Positions 43,886 to 55,768 are shown, counted from the first letter of the stretch. The stretch is 64,000 nt of DNA from Volutella citrinella (GCA_034401135.1 JAWZSP010000003.1:2108001-2172000); one strand, 5' to 3'. Numbers and translations: made by a program. The notes: generated from the sequence alone by a model not told the origin.

Positions 43886-44888
43886 ACGATCGAGCGTGTT
43901 CGATTTGACGGCCCTAATATCAATGATGTTCCAGGGACAAGGAATCATCGGGGAGATGATTGAGGAGCGTTCGTAGGCCTAGTGCGGTTCCTGAACATTA
44001 TTGCGCCAGGGCTGGACTTGGTGTGAAAAGACCACAAGCACAACTCGAGCTTGTCTTCGCGCATGTACACTACCATTTGTACCAATACCTATTTAGCGTC
44101 TAAGTCCAATCGGAATAGTTGCTGGGATGCTGTAATACTTGAAAATGCTGTGACGGAATTTCGAATTATCATTGTCGCGAGAGATGCGCTGACTGCGAAC
44201 CCAGCCTCCCAATCCCAACACTGGCGTGCGAAATCGAAGCAATAGAGCTAGATTCCAGATTGCTGTGATATCTCGCACCAGCAGCTACCTTGATTCACGT
44301 CCCAATGACTTTTACGCATGTTATAGTTTTAGTTGGTGCGGAACATCAGGCAGGGCTCTTGAGTGACTCAGGCCGGCATGCAAACACTTCACCCAGAGTT
44401 CACCTGGTAGCAGCCTGCGCTTGGCCGATTCAACTGTTCCTTCTGCTTCTAAGTATATTACAAACTGAGGACGCCGAGCCTGACGCACTGAACAGGCACA
44501 GTGACGCAGGAGCCTGCAAAAAGCTGCAGTGCTCTCTTGCTCCCCCACCAGCCGCCACCGCCAGGCAGTTTCCTCTCCGTTGCCAGCTGCCCGGAACCAG
44601 ACGTGCCGGCTCTGCAGCAAAACCGAGTTCCTTCCCATTCTGCTAGCCCGCTCGGACCTGCTCCGGAACCTGACAGTGATTAACGTCTCTTCTTCGGTCT
44701 ACTCTTCCTCCCTCATCCTTCACTCTCTTCATTCACTCTTTTCGGCCTTCAACGCCAACACCCGGCATCACTGAACACCACTGACCCCGTCTCTCGTTTT
44801 GTTCGCGAGCTACATCTTCATCCTTCCTCACTCCGACCTTTCTTCTCTCGTTTCACTGATTCGTGGTTGCAAACCACCGACCTGAATC
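43886..44888. other. Intergenic, pyrimidine-rich leader before the Pumilio gene
   Basis: 3' flank of mS33 and promoter of the next gene; a CT-rich leader covers about 44680-44860. No gene supported. Confidence 0.5.
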
Positions 44889-47450
44889 ATGACCAGCCCT
44901 GATACGTCTGGATCTCTCCAACCCATGGGCACTGGCACTCCTGGTGTCCTCCAGGATGAGAACCCCACGGCCGAGAAAGAATTCCTCGCTAGAGAGGCTG
45001 CAGTCGATCCTGTAAGTCCCTTTTTTCTTCCTTTTCTTTCGTTGGGGGGAGCCATCCATGAACTTCGGGCCGCTCTTGGTTTGCCGCAACGACTACTCTG
45101 ACCAAAGCTGAAGCAGGGCTCAGCGTTCACCCAAAGGGACATCGCAGCGCTGACCACGTCGAAACTGGCAAACCAAGGCTTGTCAAAGGTCAGGCACCAG
45201 GCAATATCCTTAGTGACTTCAGTAACTGACTAGGGAAAAAGGTCAAGATTACCCACGAGCCTGTCAAACACGAGGACTGCTACCCAATGGATAGGCTTCT
45301 AGCTAAGCTCTCGGAGCAGCAAGCCACTTTGAACCAGCAGAACGAAGCACTCAAGTCTCCCGACGACGAAAACCATTTCTCCCGCGGCCTTGACCATGCT
45401 TCGTCAAGCAACTCTCTCCCAATCACTCCAGCCACGGATGTCTTTCCAAGTGCCACTCCAACCACTCGCCCATCAAGCGCTTCCCTTGAGGGAAACCAGT
45501 CGGAGATCAACGAGGTTCTGCGCTTGAAAATGCAACTTGCCCAGGCACACGACGAAATATCCAAACTCGATCAGGAGCTAGCCCAAACCCGTTCTACAAA
45601 AGGGGAGCCTGACAGCTCGTTCTTTCCAACCCGACCCGCCACCTCCGCTTCTCGCGACATCGTATGGGGATCGCCTGAAGACACCCAGTCTGACATTAGC
45701 GATGCCATGTCTGCTTCAGCTTTCAGTCGCAACCGAGGAATCTGGGGGAACAACAAGGGTTCTTTCGTGCAGAACTCCTTTCAGGGCCCCGTAGCTGAAC
45801 CGTCTCCGGTGAATTGGATGGGAAGCCGTGGATTCAACCAAGGATTCAATGATAACCAGGCCCAACCCTATCCGATCTTGGATGGCTTCCGAGGGGAGCG
45901 TCTCACTCCAGACTTGGAGATTATGCGCCCCGTCTCCAGCCGGCGAGGCAACCGGAATGAAAGTCGGTTCAATTCTCCCCAGCCTTTTGGCAATGGATAT
46001 GGGGGAGGATACAATGCTCCGCTGGCACAGACGGACATTGGGGGCACTCTTGCAGCAGCAGGGAATGCGAATATTGCACAGCCATCCGCGCCGATGAACT
46101 TGGGAATGTATTCGCCGTACCACACTCAGCCGATCGGGACACCCTTGTCACCCCATGCATCCGAGTTTACTTCCAAAGCGAGCTGGAAGAACGAGGTAAG
46201 TGTTATCGTATTCAATGAACGGCTCGCTATTCTAACGCATGCTAGGCTGGAGGACCGGAAGGACCAACTTACCTCCCACCTACCGAACCTCTCAACTACC
46301 GCCGCCTTCTAGACCGGAATGTCAACTGTAATTGGAGGTACATCGTGGACAAAATTGTCTGCAACAATGATCAACAGGCGTCAATCTTTCTCCAGCAAAA
46401 ACTCAAGGTCGGGACGCCTGAACAGAAGTATGAGATCGTGGAGGCCATTGTTGCACAGGCATATCCACTGATGATCAACCGATTTGGTAACTTCCTTGTT
46501 CAGCGTTGTTTTGAACACGGCACAACGGAACAAGTCGCCAACATTGCTCAAGCCATTCGTGGAAACACCCTGAATTTGTCGATGGATCCGTTTGGATGTC
46601 ACGTCGTCCAAAAGGCCTTTGACTCGGTCTCCGAGGAGTACAAGGCGGTCATGGTCCACGAGCTCCTTCGCCGCATCCCCGAAACAGTGATCCATCGCTA
46701 TGCTTGCCATGTTTGGCAGAAACTTTTCGAACTGCGTTGGACCGAATCGCCACCCCAGATCATGCGGAGCGTAAACAAAGCGCTCAGTGGCATGTGGCAC
46801 GAAGTTGCCCTCGGCGAAACTGGGAGCTTGGTGGTCCAAAACATTTTCGAGAATTGCCTCGAAGAAGACAAGGTACGTTGGCATTCAGTTGATGACGACA
46901 AGGTACTAACTAGGATGCATAGCGCCCCTGCATTGAAGAGGTTCTCGCCAACATTGACATTGTTGCCCACGGGCAATTTGGAAACTGGTGCATCCAGCAC
47001 ATCTGCGAGCATGGTGCCCCTCCGGATCGTAGCAGGGCGATTGACCACGTTCTTCGATACGCAGCTGAATACAGCACGGATCAGTTTGCGTCAAAGGTTG
47101 TCGAAAAGTGCCTGAAGATTGGTAGTGCGGACTTTCTTGGCCGTTACCTGGATCGAGTGTGCGAGGGCCGCCGAGACCGTACTCGCATCCCTCTGATTGA
47201 TATCGCCAGTGATCAGTACGGTAACTATCTCATCCAGTGGATATTGAACAATGCGACACCGCAGCACAGGGAGATAGTAGCCGCTCACATTCGCAAGCAC
47301 ATGGTTTCACTCCGCGGGTCAAAGTTCGGTTCCCGTGTCGGCATGCTCTGCACCAACCATGCGGTTACTACACGTCCTGGCCCTGGTGTTGGACCAGGTA
47401 TGAGTGGACGTGTTAGCGCAGCACCTCGTTACGGCAACTCTTATCGCTAA
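44889..47450 (+). CDS. Pumilio-family RNA-binding protein, 8 PUF repeats
   Basis: Exons 44889-45011, 45117-45188, 45242-46195, 46246-46872 and 46923-47450 give 767 residues. The N-terminal half is low-complexity, with a coiled coil near 130-165. The PUF domain starts at about 384. Core motifs of repeats 1-8 are QASIFLQ, FGNFLVQ, FGCHVVQ, YACHVWQ, TGSLVVQ, FGNWCIQ, FASKVVE and YGNYLIQ. By the known code (N/Q reads U, S or C/Q reads A, S/E reads G) the predicted target is UGUAAAUA, as for Puf3 and human PUM1. Such proteins bind 3'UTRs and recruit Ccr4-Not to repress or localise mRNA. The second intron has a weak GTCAGG donor and appears to skip an AG lying next to the branch site. Confidence 0.92.
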
Positions 47451-48375
47451 GCTTTCTTGTTTTTCATCTTTTCGCCTTCTCACGCCCTCCCTTTTCAAAA
47501 TCGGGGCAGATCGCGATGCCTCTTGATCAGTGTTTGACTTATCGTTGTCGCCATCCATCTTGTTTGGGCACTCAAATCATCTGAAAACGGCCAATCATCC
47601 CATTCGTTGAGATCACAGAACAGATCAGAATTTGTCGGCCTTTCTTAGAAACATCTTCCCAATGCAGGTAATTTACAGATCGCACGACATCCTACGCTCA
47701 GCTGGCTACTGCTCGCTCGGGTGCATTGGACACATCATGGTTATGGATTTTGCAATATGGAGGAGACAGCAGACCCTAGTATTCGCAAAAGTGCCTTGAA
47801 GAAAGGCAGAGGTGTTCATCCACGCACATTTCAACCAGAAGCGTCACTCTCTATGGGATCGGCTGACCCTCGGGTTTCGTTCCGGTAGCCAGTTAGCATA
47901 TGGGTGTTAGCAGAGGGGGTTTCTCCCGAATATCTCTTGGTGTCAACTTATCGCCAAAAAGTTGTGTGTTGTTGCCAGGGGGTGGATTTGGGGAGCAACA
48001 TGGATGTTTTTCGTTATCGGAAGGACAAGGCCTCATTGTGGATGGGACGGAGGACAACGGAATGCGAGATATTGCTTATTCTTAGAGCTACTACCCAAGG
48101 TTTTTTCTTTCTTAGCTGGCCCTCCTTGCTTAATGTGTGAATTTCTACTTGCGACCTATGGTCGGAAATATCAACCCAGAGAACCAAGTCGACCTCAGAT
48201 CTTCTTGGGCAAGACGTAAGGAGCTGGGCGTGGAGGCCATGTCTCTACATTTCCCCCCGGCTGTTTCGATGTTCAAGCAAGCCAAGTCTCACTTACATAC
48301 AGTCTCGGTGCTTCTTCAAGAGTTCACATTGACTGATTGTTCTTCCAAGTGCTCCCTAGGCTTGAAATTCAGCGG
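47451..48375. other. Convergent intergenic region, nothing recognised
   Basis: Holds the 3'UTRs of the Pumilio and PEX39-like genes. Open frames at 47900-48380 are short, overlapping in three frames and without known domains. Confidence 0.5.
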
Positions 48376-49173
48376 CTAGGTTGATGATGCGACTGTGTCA
48401 TCACTGATAGGGGGAAACTCGCTGTCCAGTGATTGGGACATGTCGGGGATAGGAGCTGAAGCTGTAGATGCCTTCTCCCATGGCTTTCTAGGAACTGCTC
48501 TAGAGCCGACGGGTTTTACAGACTAGTGCAATGGTCAGCCCGAGTCCCCAACAGTGTCTCGAGTTGTCTTGAGGCCGGAACTCACTGGGTCTCTGATAAT
48601 TGTGTTTGGGATTTGTCGAATTCCCGGAACGGGTTTGCCTTCTTGCAGCAGCTGAATCATCTCCGCAAAGCCCATGGGATAGCTAGGCTGGTCACTAGGA
48701 CTTGACTGTGCAGCAGCCTTCCGGTCAATAAAAAGGTCAGCCTTGGGTGCAGCCTTCTGCCAGTCAAGCGCCGGGCTTGGGGGTTCTCGCTGGTCCCTCT
48801 GAAGATATTCCTCAGGCAAGACATCAGGGGGGGATTTGTCGGGGTTCTGGGCAAGCCAGGCCTGGTAGCGGGCAAAGTCGATGGTCACGCCTATCCTCTG
48901 GGCGTAATAGAAGATGCGGGCGTGGATAGCCATGTCAACTAACGAGGCGCCGGGGGGTTGATTGCCTGGCTCGCCAAGAATCGCATAGAGACCGGACTGG
49001 TTTGGCAAGCGTAAGAGAGGAGAGACGGGAAACTGTGAGGAGCAATGGAAGCTTACCATGAACATTTTGTCCTTGGTCCAGGGGTAGGCGTCAAAGGCAT
49101 TGAAGACGGCATCGTCATCCTTGAGCGCCCGGATGCCCTGGGCCCCGGATAGAGGCCGCTGAGGTGACGCCAT
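48376..49173 (-). CDS. PEX39: PEX39-like peroxisomal import factor (YJR012C/C6orf226 family)
   Basis: Exons 49057-49173, 48586-48996 and 48376-48522 give 224 residues. The key block is YPMGFAEMIQLLQEGKPVPG followed by IRQIPNTIIRDP, the conserved core of the YJR012C/C6orf226 family. The last exon then supplies SRAVPRKPWEKAS, including the KPWE motif that defines this family and also occurs in PEX13. PEX39 helps PEX7 bind and import PTS2 cargo into peroxisomes. The N-terminal half (DDDAVFNAFDAYPWTKDKMF; GASLVDMAIHARIFYYAQRI) is a fungal extension. Intron 2 was placed from GTGAGT and CACTAG; without it the frame ends 17 codons later with no KPWE, which supports the model. Confidence 0.8.
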
Positions 49174-50059
49174 AGTGTGACAAGTACCAGAGAATGAGCA
49201 CTGGAGCTTGCTGGTCACCCAGAAGAGGATTAAGCCGAGCTATGGTAAGAAGGCTCCTGCTCTGTGAGGCTCATACAATCAATGTGAGGCCGGCATAGAG
49301 GGCATCGGGCTTGGAATTGGGCGGGAGGGGGGCGTGCAGGCGATCGGGCCCATGCGAGCTGGTGTACCTCTAGCATGTGAGAGTTCGGGGGAGGCGATGC
49401 GAGTCACAGGGGCAAAACCTCGGTATGATTGCGCTGCCGGCGGCCGGTGCAGGAAGGCAATGGAGCGAATAGGGTCGAGATCACTGGCAGATAGCGTGCC
49501 TTGCCTGCACTCTGCAAGACTCACGTGGCTGGGGGACCCCTCAGACGCCCTGGGAGCGTGACGTTGAGGCCCGGGGAATCCCGCAAGACGTTGGAACTCA
49601 GCGGGAACTGGAAGTATAAACAGATGGTTTGGCCTCTTATTTTTCTTCTTCTTTCTTATTCATCAATTCGTGCGAAGGGAGTCTTTCTCTCGGAGTCTCG
49701 CTTTTCCATGGTTGCAGGTTTCGAAGACGAGCCAATACAGCTGGCGGAAGCGCCCAGTATAGTGAGGCGCCACTGAGCATCCACCATCACTTTTCAGGTA
49801 CCTTGGGTCTGCTGCTGGGACTGTGAGTGCCGTGCTTCAGCACTCAGGAGTGGAGTTCCAGAGCAACCCAACCAGGACTTCCGTCTGCAGCCCACCTAAA
49901 GCTCCTTTCCCCTTCTGGGCGCCCCCATGTGTCGTGCTGCACCACACCTTGCGCATGTCTCCTTCGTGGTCGCTGGCTGATTCGACACCCTTTCCATCCT
50001 CCCCTCCACCACGGTCTTGATTGCGCTTCAATCAAGTCCGCCCCGGCCCTCTGCCCCCG
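49174..50059. other. Divergent intergenic region, nothing recognised
   Basis: Between the PEX39-like gene and the phosphatase gene. C-rich leader at 49880-50059. No gene supported. Confidence 0.5.
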
Positions 50060-51933
50060 ATGCATCGCGCCGCCGTCCGAGCCTTTCGCACGACTTCACT
50101 CTCGCCCATCCGCTCCCTTGCGCGATCGTCGGCGCGCCGCACCTTTGCCGTCTCGCGAGTCCTCACCAACGTCCACACCAACGCTCGACGACCTCTGGCG
50201 GGCCATGTGCCGCTGAGGTCATCCATGTATTTCCGCCGCCTGCCTGTTGCGCTGGTATCCAGTCTTGTCGTTGGATACGGCGCATGGTACTCTTACAACA
50301 CCACCACTGCCAACCCGATCCAGGCCGCTGGTGTATCCCGAAGCCTGACCTCCGCGGCCACTGCTACCGCGGAGGCTCTGCCTACACGCACAGTTCTCGT
50401 TGTCGGCGCAGACGAACTGAGGCAGGGGACTATTGTTGGCGAGGTTCCCATTTCGAAAGGCGACGGCCGCCGCATTGTCGAGATGCTCTCTCCCGAGCAG
50501 GCTACCGAGAAGCTGCGAAAGCTCGAGCAGTCCTATTCGGTCAATCGCGGACAGGGAGTGACTCGATATGATCTTGTGCAACTACCCAGCAACGATCCAA
50601 TCGAGGATGACCATGCCGAGAAAATCGTTCAGGTTCCCAGCCGTGCTGAGGCAGACAACAGTGATTGGATGTTTTGGGGTGTGTTTGATGGCCACTCGTA
50701 AGTGCAGATGTTCCGAGCCCTGTGGACGTGTATCCTTTCTAACGCATAGTGTAGCGGATGGACCACGTCCGCGACCTTGAGGGAGAGCCTCATCAACTAT
50801 GTTGCTCGGGAGTTGAATACCACCTACAAGGCAGCCACAGACAGCCAACCCTCCGAGGCCGATGTAGAGCTCGCTATCAAGACCGGTTTCACCAGCCTGG
50901 ACAATGAGATTGTCCACAAGAGCGTTGAGAAGGTGTTCAAGGGAGGCTCCAAGACGGCAGCTGCCGAACTTCTGCAGCCTGCGCTCTCGGGGTCCTGCGC
51001 ACTGCTGTCATTCTACGACAGCCGCAGCAAGCTCCTTCGCGTCGCCTGCACTGGCGATTCCCGTGCGGTTTTGGGCCGCCGTGGCTCCAACGGAAAGTGG
51101 ACTGCCACGGCTCTCTCTGACGACCAGACAGGCAGCAACCCCCGTGAGGCCGACCGTATGCGCGCCGAGCACCCGGGCGAGGAGCAGTACGTCATCCGCA
51201 ATGGCCGTGTCCTCGGCGGGCTGGAACCCACACGAGCCTTTGGCGATGCCGTTTACAAGTGGAGTCAAGACGTGGCGAAGGAGCTGCGCAAGCAATTCTT
51301 CGGACGAAGCCCATCTCCTCTGCTCAAGACGCCCCCATATGTTACGGCTGAACCCGTAGTGACGACGACGAAAATCCAGCCCGATAATGGCGACTTCCTC
51401 GTGCTGGCAACTGACGGTCTGTGGGAGATGCTGACCAACGAGGAGGTTGTTGGCCTGGTCGGCAAGTGGATCGAGACGCAATCAAGCGGCTCCTCGAACT
51501 CGCAGTTCGACGCAGCCTGGTCTAAAATCTTCGGCTCATCCAAGAAGCCGCTCCCTGTCGAGGACAGCAAAGCAGCGGATCCCGAGGGTAACAAGACGCC
51601 CATCCGCCTGGCTCAATGGGGAATCGACCCCAATGCCAAGGATCGCTTCGTTGTCAAGGACAAGAATGTCGCTACGCATCTTGTGCGGAATGCTCTCGGA
51701 GGCACAAACGATGAGCAAGTGTCGGCGCTGCTTACCCTTCCGGCCCCCTTTTCTCGACGATATCGGTAAGACATCTCTGTTTTAGGCGTTGCACCTGGGC
51801 AATCAGGCTAATGGTCCATTCCAGTGACGATTTGACTGTCCAGGTTATTTTCTTTGGACACGGCGAGAAAACGGGTGAGGTTACGATCAACCTGGAGGCG
51901 AGCGCTGGCGAGGGTCTGAAGGCTAAGTTGTAG
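50060..51933 (+). CDS. PTC5: Mitochondrial PP2C phosphatase, Ptc5 / pyruvate dehydrogenase phosphatase type
   Basis: Exons 50060-50697, 50755-51765 and 51825-51933 give 585 residues. I start at MHRAAVRAF because the upstream codon that could extend the frame is TTG. An Arg/Ser/Ala-rich presequence and a hydrophobic stretch (RRLPVALVSSLVVGYGAWYS, about residues 57-77) point to mitochondria. PP2C motifs: WMFWGVFDGHS joined across intron 1 to GWTTS (metal site), SGSCALLSF, VACTGDSRAVLG, TALSDDQTG, GGLEPTRAFGD, FLVLATDGLWEML and finally DDLTVQVIFF with the terminal metal-binding Asp. The insertion pattern fits Ptc5/PDP, which dephosphorylates and activates the pyruvate dehydrogenase E1 alpha subunit. 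Other mitochondrial substrates are possible. Confidence 0.9.
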
Positions 51934-52340
51934 GTTCCTGAGACGGCTTTCGAAGACGAGTTCACTGCAATGGACAGGAGTTCCACGGCGTTACAATGAT
52001 TCCTAAAGACGGCGGGTTTGATTTATGAATCGCTCTGTAAACATAGATGATTAAAGTCTCCCAGAAGACGCCCCCGAGCGCTGGAAAGCAGGGTCTTGTG
52101 ATCAGCTTGACAGCTCGCTCGCTAGAAATAAATGCAGCAGTTATATATACCACCTGCCACTCTGGAAATGACGAACTCTTGGCCGAGCCACCTTAACGCC
52201 AACCCATTAATTAAATCCCCGCTTGCCAAACGTAAAACGAAACTGATCTGAGCCTGTTAGCGAGTGTCTACAGAGTCATCAGGAATCATCACAAACATGT
52301 AGCGGAAGGAGGTGTGTCATCCCGCCGCAAGTCTCAGAAT
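51934..52340. other. Intergenic, nothing recognised
   Basis: 3' flank of the phosphatase gene, AT-rich around 52130-52220. No gene supported. Confidence 0.5.
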
Positions 52341-52541
52341 CTACCATGAGATCATAGGTGGAGGCCACTCAGGAGGGGGACCATCGATGTCATCTGGGCG
52401 GCGAGCAACCAGTTTCGAGGCGAAATACAGCCCGACAATGGCAGCAGGCTCCATGCGAGTGAAGGCGATGTGAAAGTAGACTAGGTGGGTGACAAAGACG
52501 AGCTGGTCCAAGATGAGAGTGCCGATATTCCCGAGCGGCAT
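52341..52541 (-). CDS. Possible small membrane protein (66 residues)
   Basis: From ATG 52541 the frame codes MPLGNIGTLILDQLVFVTHL, a continuous hydrophobic region with HIAFTRMEPAAIVGLYFASK, and a polar end rich in Pro, Asp and Trp (RPDDIDGPPPEWPPPMISW). Two hydrophobic segments are plausible. Similar hydrophobic-then-PPPW tails look conserved rather than random, but I cannot name a family. A longer frame starts at 52598, and upstream exons are possible. Low confidence. Confidence 0.3.
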   Translation of the reverse strand: MPLGNIGTLILDQLVFVTHLVYFHIAFTRMEPAAIVGLYFASKLVARRPDDIDGPPPEWPPPMISW

Positions 52542-53461
52542 GGTCGACTTTGGGTCGTCTGCGCGAGACGGTAAACTGATACAGCGGTGCCTGGGCAATG
52601 ATGTGGTGATGCCGCACGTGTGGAGAAGATTCTATCAGTCATCCGAGATATATTTTGGCCTTGCCGTCATCGCCTGTTGACGCGCAAGGTGGTCCACGGA
52701 GAGGCAAAAGGGCAGAAAGGGACGCGGTACCTTCACTTAACATTTGTTGCTCGGCATCCATGGACTCTGGTGGCTTATGGGGGAAGTTGCCGCCAGAAAT
52801 TCAGCCAGGTATGGGGAAATTCACACGTGGGAACTTGCCAAATAGGGACAGTCCCCTCAAAGGTTTTGGGCAGGGAAGCGAAATTAGGTTTGGAGGTGGT
52901 GTATGCTCCTCCCCCGCCCTGTGTGCCACAATGGTCAGGTCCCCGCTACTGAGGCGTTGCTCCGTGGAAAGAAGCAGCGTGCATGGCAATAAGTAGACCT
53001 CTGTCCCAACCGGCGTGCCCAGTGAAAGTTCTATTTCCCAATGCAAAACACGAGCACCAGTCCGATATTCGCTACAGAATATTCCTTTTGTCCAACTGAA
53101 AATTTGACAATGGTGCAGTCTGAGGGCGCGTCAAGATGGCAACTTGAGCCCAGGGAAGCTCCGTCGGTCCCCCCTACCACGACACCAAGACGTATCGTTA
53201 GCACGTGACCCGATGATGCCACCTGGTAGCAGCAACCCATCAATGGGTCATCCAAGTGATGAAGGTCATTATGATACATATCTACGCCAACGAATAGTGC
53301 CAAGGAGTAGCATTAATTACTTTGCTGGCAGCGCATCCTTTCACCAACTCAAAGTTAAGGCGAAATACCGCTCGCGCCCACGGCAGGACCTTCGACCAGC
53401 CACAAGTCGCAGCCGCAGCATGCCACGATAGCCTCCAAGCTCGCCGAAGCTCGCAGGGACC
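52542..53461. other. Intergenic, nothing recognised
   Basis: Promoter of the Dsc2-like gene and possible 5' part of the small leftward gene. No clear ORF or repeat. Confidence 0.45.
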
Positions 53462-54347
53462 ATGTCCTTCACCAACACCCCAGTGACCAGGCTGGTGGTC
53501 CTGAGCCTGGTCGCAGGGTCGATTCTCGCCAGCATCCTTGACATCAAGCACTACTTTTACATCCTCATCGACACTCACATCTGGCGTTACCGCCAGTTCT
53601 GGCGGCTCCTGTCCTACCAGCTATGCTACACCAACTCGACAGAGGTCTTGTTTGCCGCCATGTCCATCTACAATCTCCGAATCGTCGAGCGCATGTGGGG
53701 ATCGCGCAAGTTTGCTGTGAGTTCTCAGACATACTCCTTGAAGGCATTGGTGTTCCTCATTGCTGACAACACGACGGCAGACTTTCCTCATCGTTGCCGG
53801 CCTGTTTACGTCCACCATCCCACCGCTCATCATGTTCATCTTGCGCCTGTTGGCGGCCGGTCTGTTCAACTATATGCCGGCAGGTCCGACGCCTCTAATA
53901 TTCGCCATTCTCGCCCAGTACCATGCCATGGTGCCGCACATGTACAAGTATCGGGTCGCCACGTCCGAGGCTCCACCCACCAACGAGCCATTTGCCGGCC
54001 TCACGTTCTCGGACAAGTCTTACAAGTATGCCATAGCCGTCCACCTGGCCCTACTACAGTGGCCAGGCTCGCTAATAGGCGCCGTGGTCGGTTGGGTTGT
54101 GGGATACGCCTGGCGGGAAGGCCTCCTCCCATTGACCCTCATACGCTGGCGAGTGCCGGGGTGGGTCGTGGGCCTGAGTGCCCAGCGGCGCAGTGCCGAG
54201 TTCGAGGGCCTCCGCCGCCGGCTGGAGGGCGAAAACTCGACTGCGGCAGTGGCAACGGGAGCCCAGGCTCCGGCGGAGGGTCAGGCAGAACAGAGGCGGA
54301 GGACAATGGGTCAGCAGATTATGGACCAGGTGCGTGAAGTGCTGTAA
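53462..54347 (+). CDS. dsc2: Dsc2/UBAC2-like rhomboid pseudoprotease
   Basis: Exons 53462-53716 and 53781-54347 (GCT|GTGAGT to GGCAG|ACTTTC) give 273 residues. The N-terminus (SFTNTPVTRLVVLSLVAGSI, LDIKHYFYILID, WRYRQFWRLLSYQLCYTNST, AAMSIYNLRIVERMWGSRKF) is the rhomboid-like core shared by fungal Dsc2 and human UBAC2. Several membrane segments follow (TFLIVAGLFTSTIPPLIMFI, SLIGAVVGWVVGYAW). No Ser-His protease dyad is seen, as expected for a pseudoprotease. In fungi Dsc2 is part of the Golgi/ER Dsc E3 ligase that activates the sterol regulator SrbA and handles membrane-protein turnover. The C-terminal 80 residues are charged (SAEFEGLRRRLEGENS) without an evident UBA domain. Hypoxia adaptation is the usual role in filamentous species. 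Confidence 0.82.
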
Positions 54348-55768
54348 CTAGATGATGGAACCATAGATGCAGAGCCTCCTCAACATCACAGTACTAAGTG
54401 AGCTGGTTCGTTCAAGCCTCAAGGTGGGATACGCGCTTCAGCTGTTCGCGTAACGCATTGACTGTCTTAGTCACGCAAGTGAGATATGTTGCGACACAGG
54501 TTCCACAAAGGAGAAGGAGGCCAGGAATAGCCCAGGCAGACCAGGCAAACCTTATAAAAGATGCTTGAAGGATGGGGGCCGTCAGAGGGAATTCTATTTG
54601 CAGCACTCCGTAGCTTGCATGTTGTATCTCCCGTCTCCAAGCCGCCGGGCGCGTGGGCGTACGGGCGTCAGCCGAGGAAGTACGGAGTAAAAGGTATGCC
54701 TGCGCCAGACCATGAGTTCAACGGCATATACCTACCAATACTATAATTACTAGCAGTTACCCAAGGGAGCCCTGAAAATAAAACGGCCATCAGCGGGAGC
54801 AGGCCTGCGAGCAAGGTAGGGGCGCATCTTTTCCAAATTCTAATTCGCGGTTATTGCCTGTCAGGCAGAGAAGTGTTGGCTTCCCTTGCTTTCCCATCAC
54901 ACGGAGTGCCACAGCTCCGCCACGGAGCGGCAGCCGGGATATGTTCTGATTGGCGAGAGACATCGGATTGGGCTTAGTGGCCGCATGGTCCTCAAGGATT
55001 TGCAAGTTACGACGTGCTCGGGTGGCAGGAAAGAGCTATCAAAGTCCGGGAAGGGGCGGGTGGTCCAGGGGTGGTTAGAGTGGCAGCTGCATTACCCCAG
55101 CCCACGCAAGGAAAGGTACCTGGCAAAGCGAACGCGTGCTCGCGCCCACAGCCCTCCATTTGCAGGTACAGCCCGCCCGATCATCCAATATGCAGACCAG
55201 GAGCCCAAGGCCCTGACGGCCTACCGTAGTGGCAGGGCCTGGGGGCCCCAGATCAGCCGGACTGGCGGGGGCCAGTGAGCCAGTCCGGTGCGCCGGGAAG
55301 CGCTGGGAGGCCGTGAGAGGCGGCGCTGCACCTCGCGACTTAGCCATCCACTAGCTGAAATGGCCGTTGGTCAGTACCTCCTTTTCTTCTTTGCAGCCAG
55401 CCCCCGACCTCTTTGATTTTCCACCACGTTCTCATCCCTTGCTCGAGATCAGTCTGCTGCACACTGGTGGCCTCAGAGTATCCTACGAGTGCGCGGGCCC
55501 TGTTAGGCCGCTGTCGACCTCGCCTCAGGGGCTCCATCGCCTAGACCAACGCTGCTCCTCCTGGCTCCTAGCATCCATTTGGCATCCCACGTTCGCGACA
55601 CCGCGAAACCCCCCCCCCCCCAGCCGTCTGTCAGAAGCGAACCACGCCCAGCCACCGTCACGCATGGCCTCGACCACGACTCGCTGGTCTGTCTGCTCGA
55701 TATCATTTTTCCCTTGAGTTTGACGCCTTCATGATCACGACTCCGAATCCACGAGCTCCGCCCAAGCC
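54348..55768. other. Intergenic, 1.4 kb, poly-C tract; promoter of Uds1-domain gene
   Basis: A C12 run at 55610-55621 and a C/T-rich leader precede the next gene. Several short frames lack known domains. No RNA gene seen. Confidence 0.5.

Noticed and set aside
47900..48379. Three overlapping short frames on the plus strand
   Set aside because: They overlap in different frames in the 3' flank of two convergent genes and lack domains.
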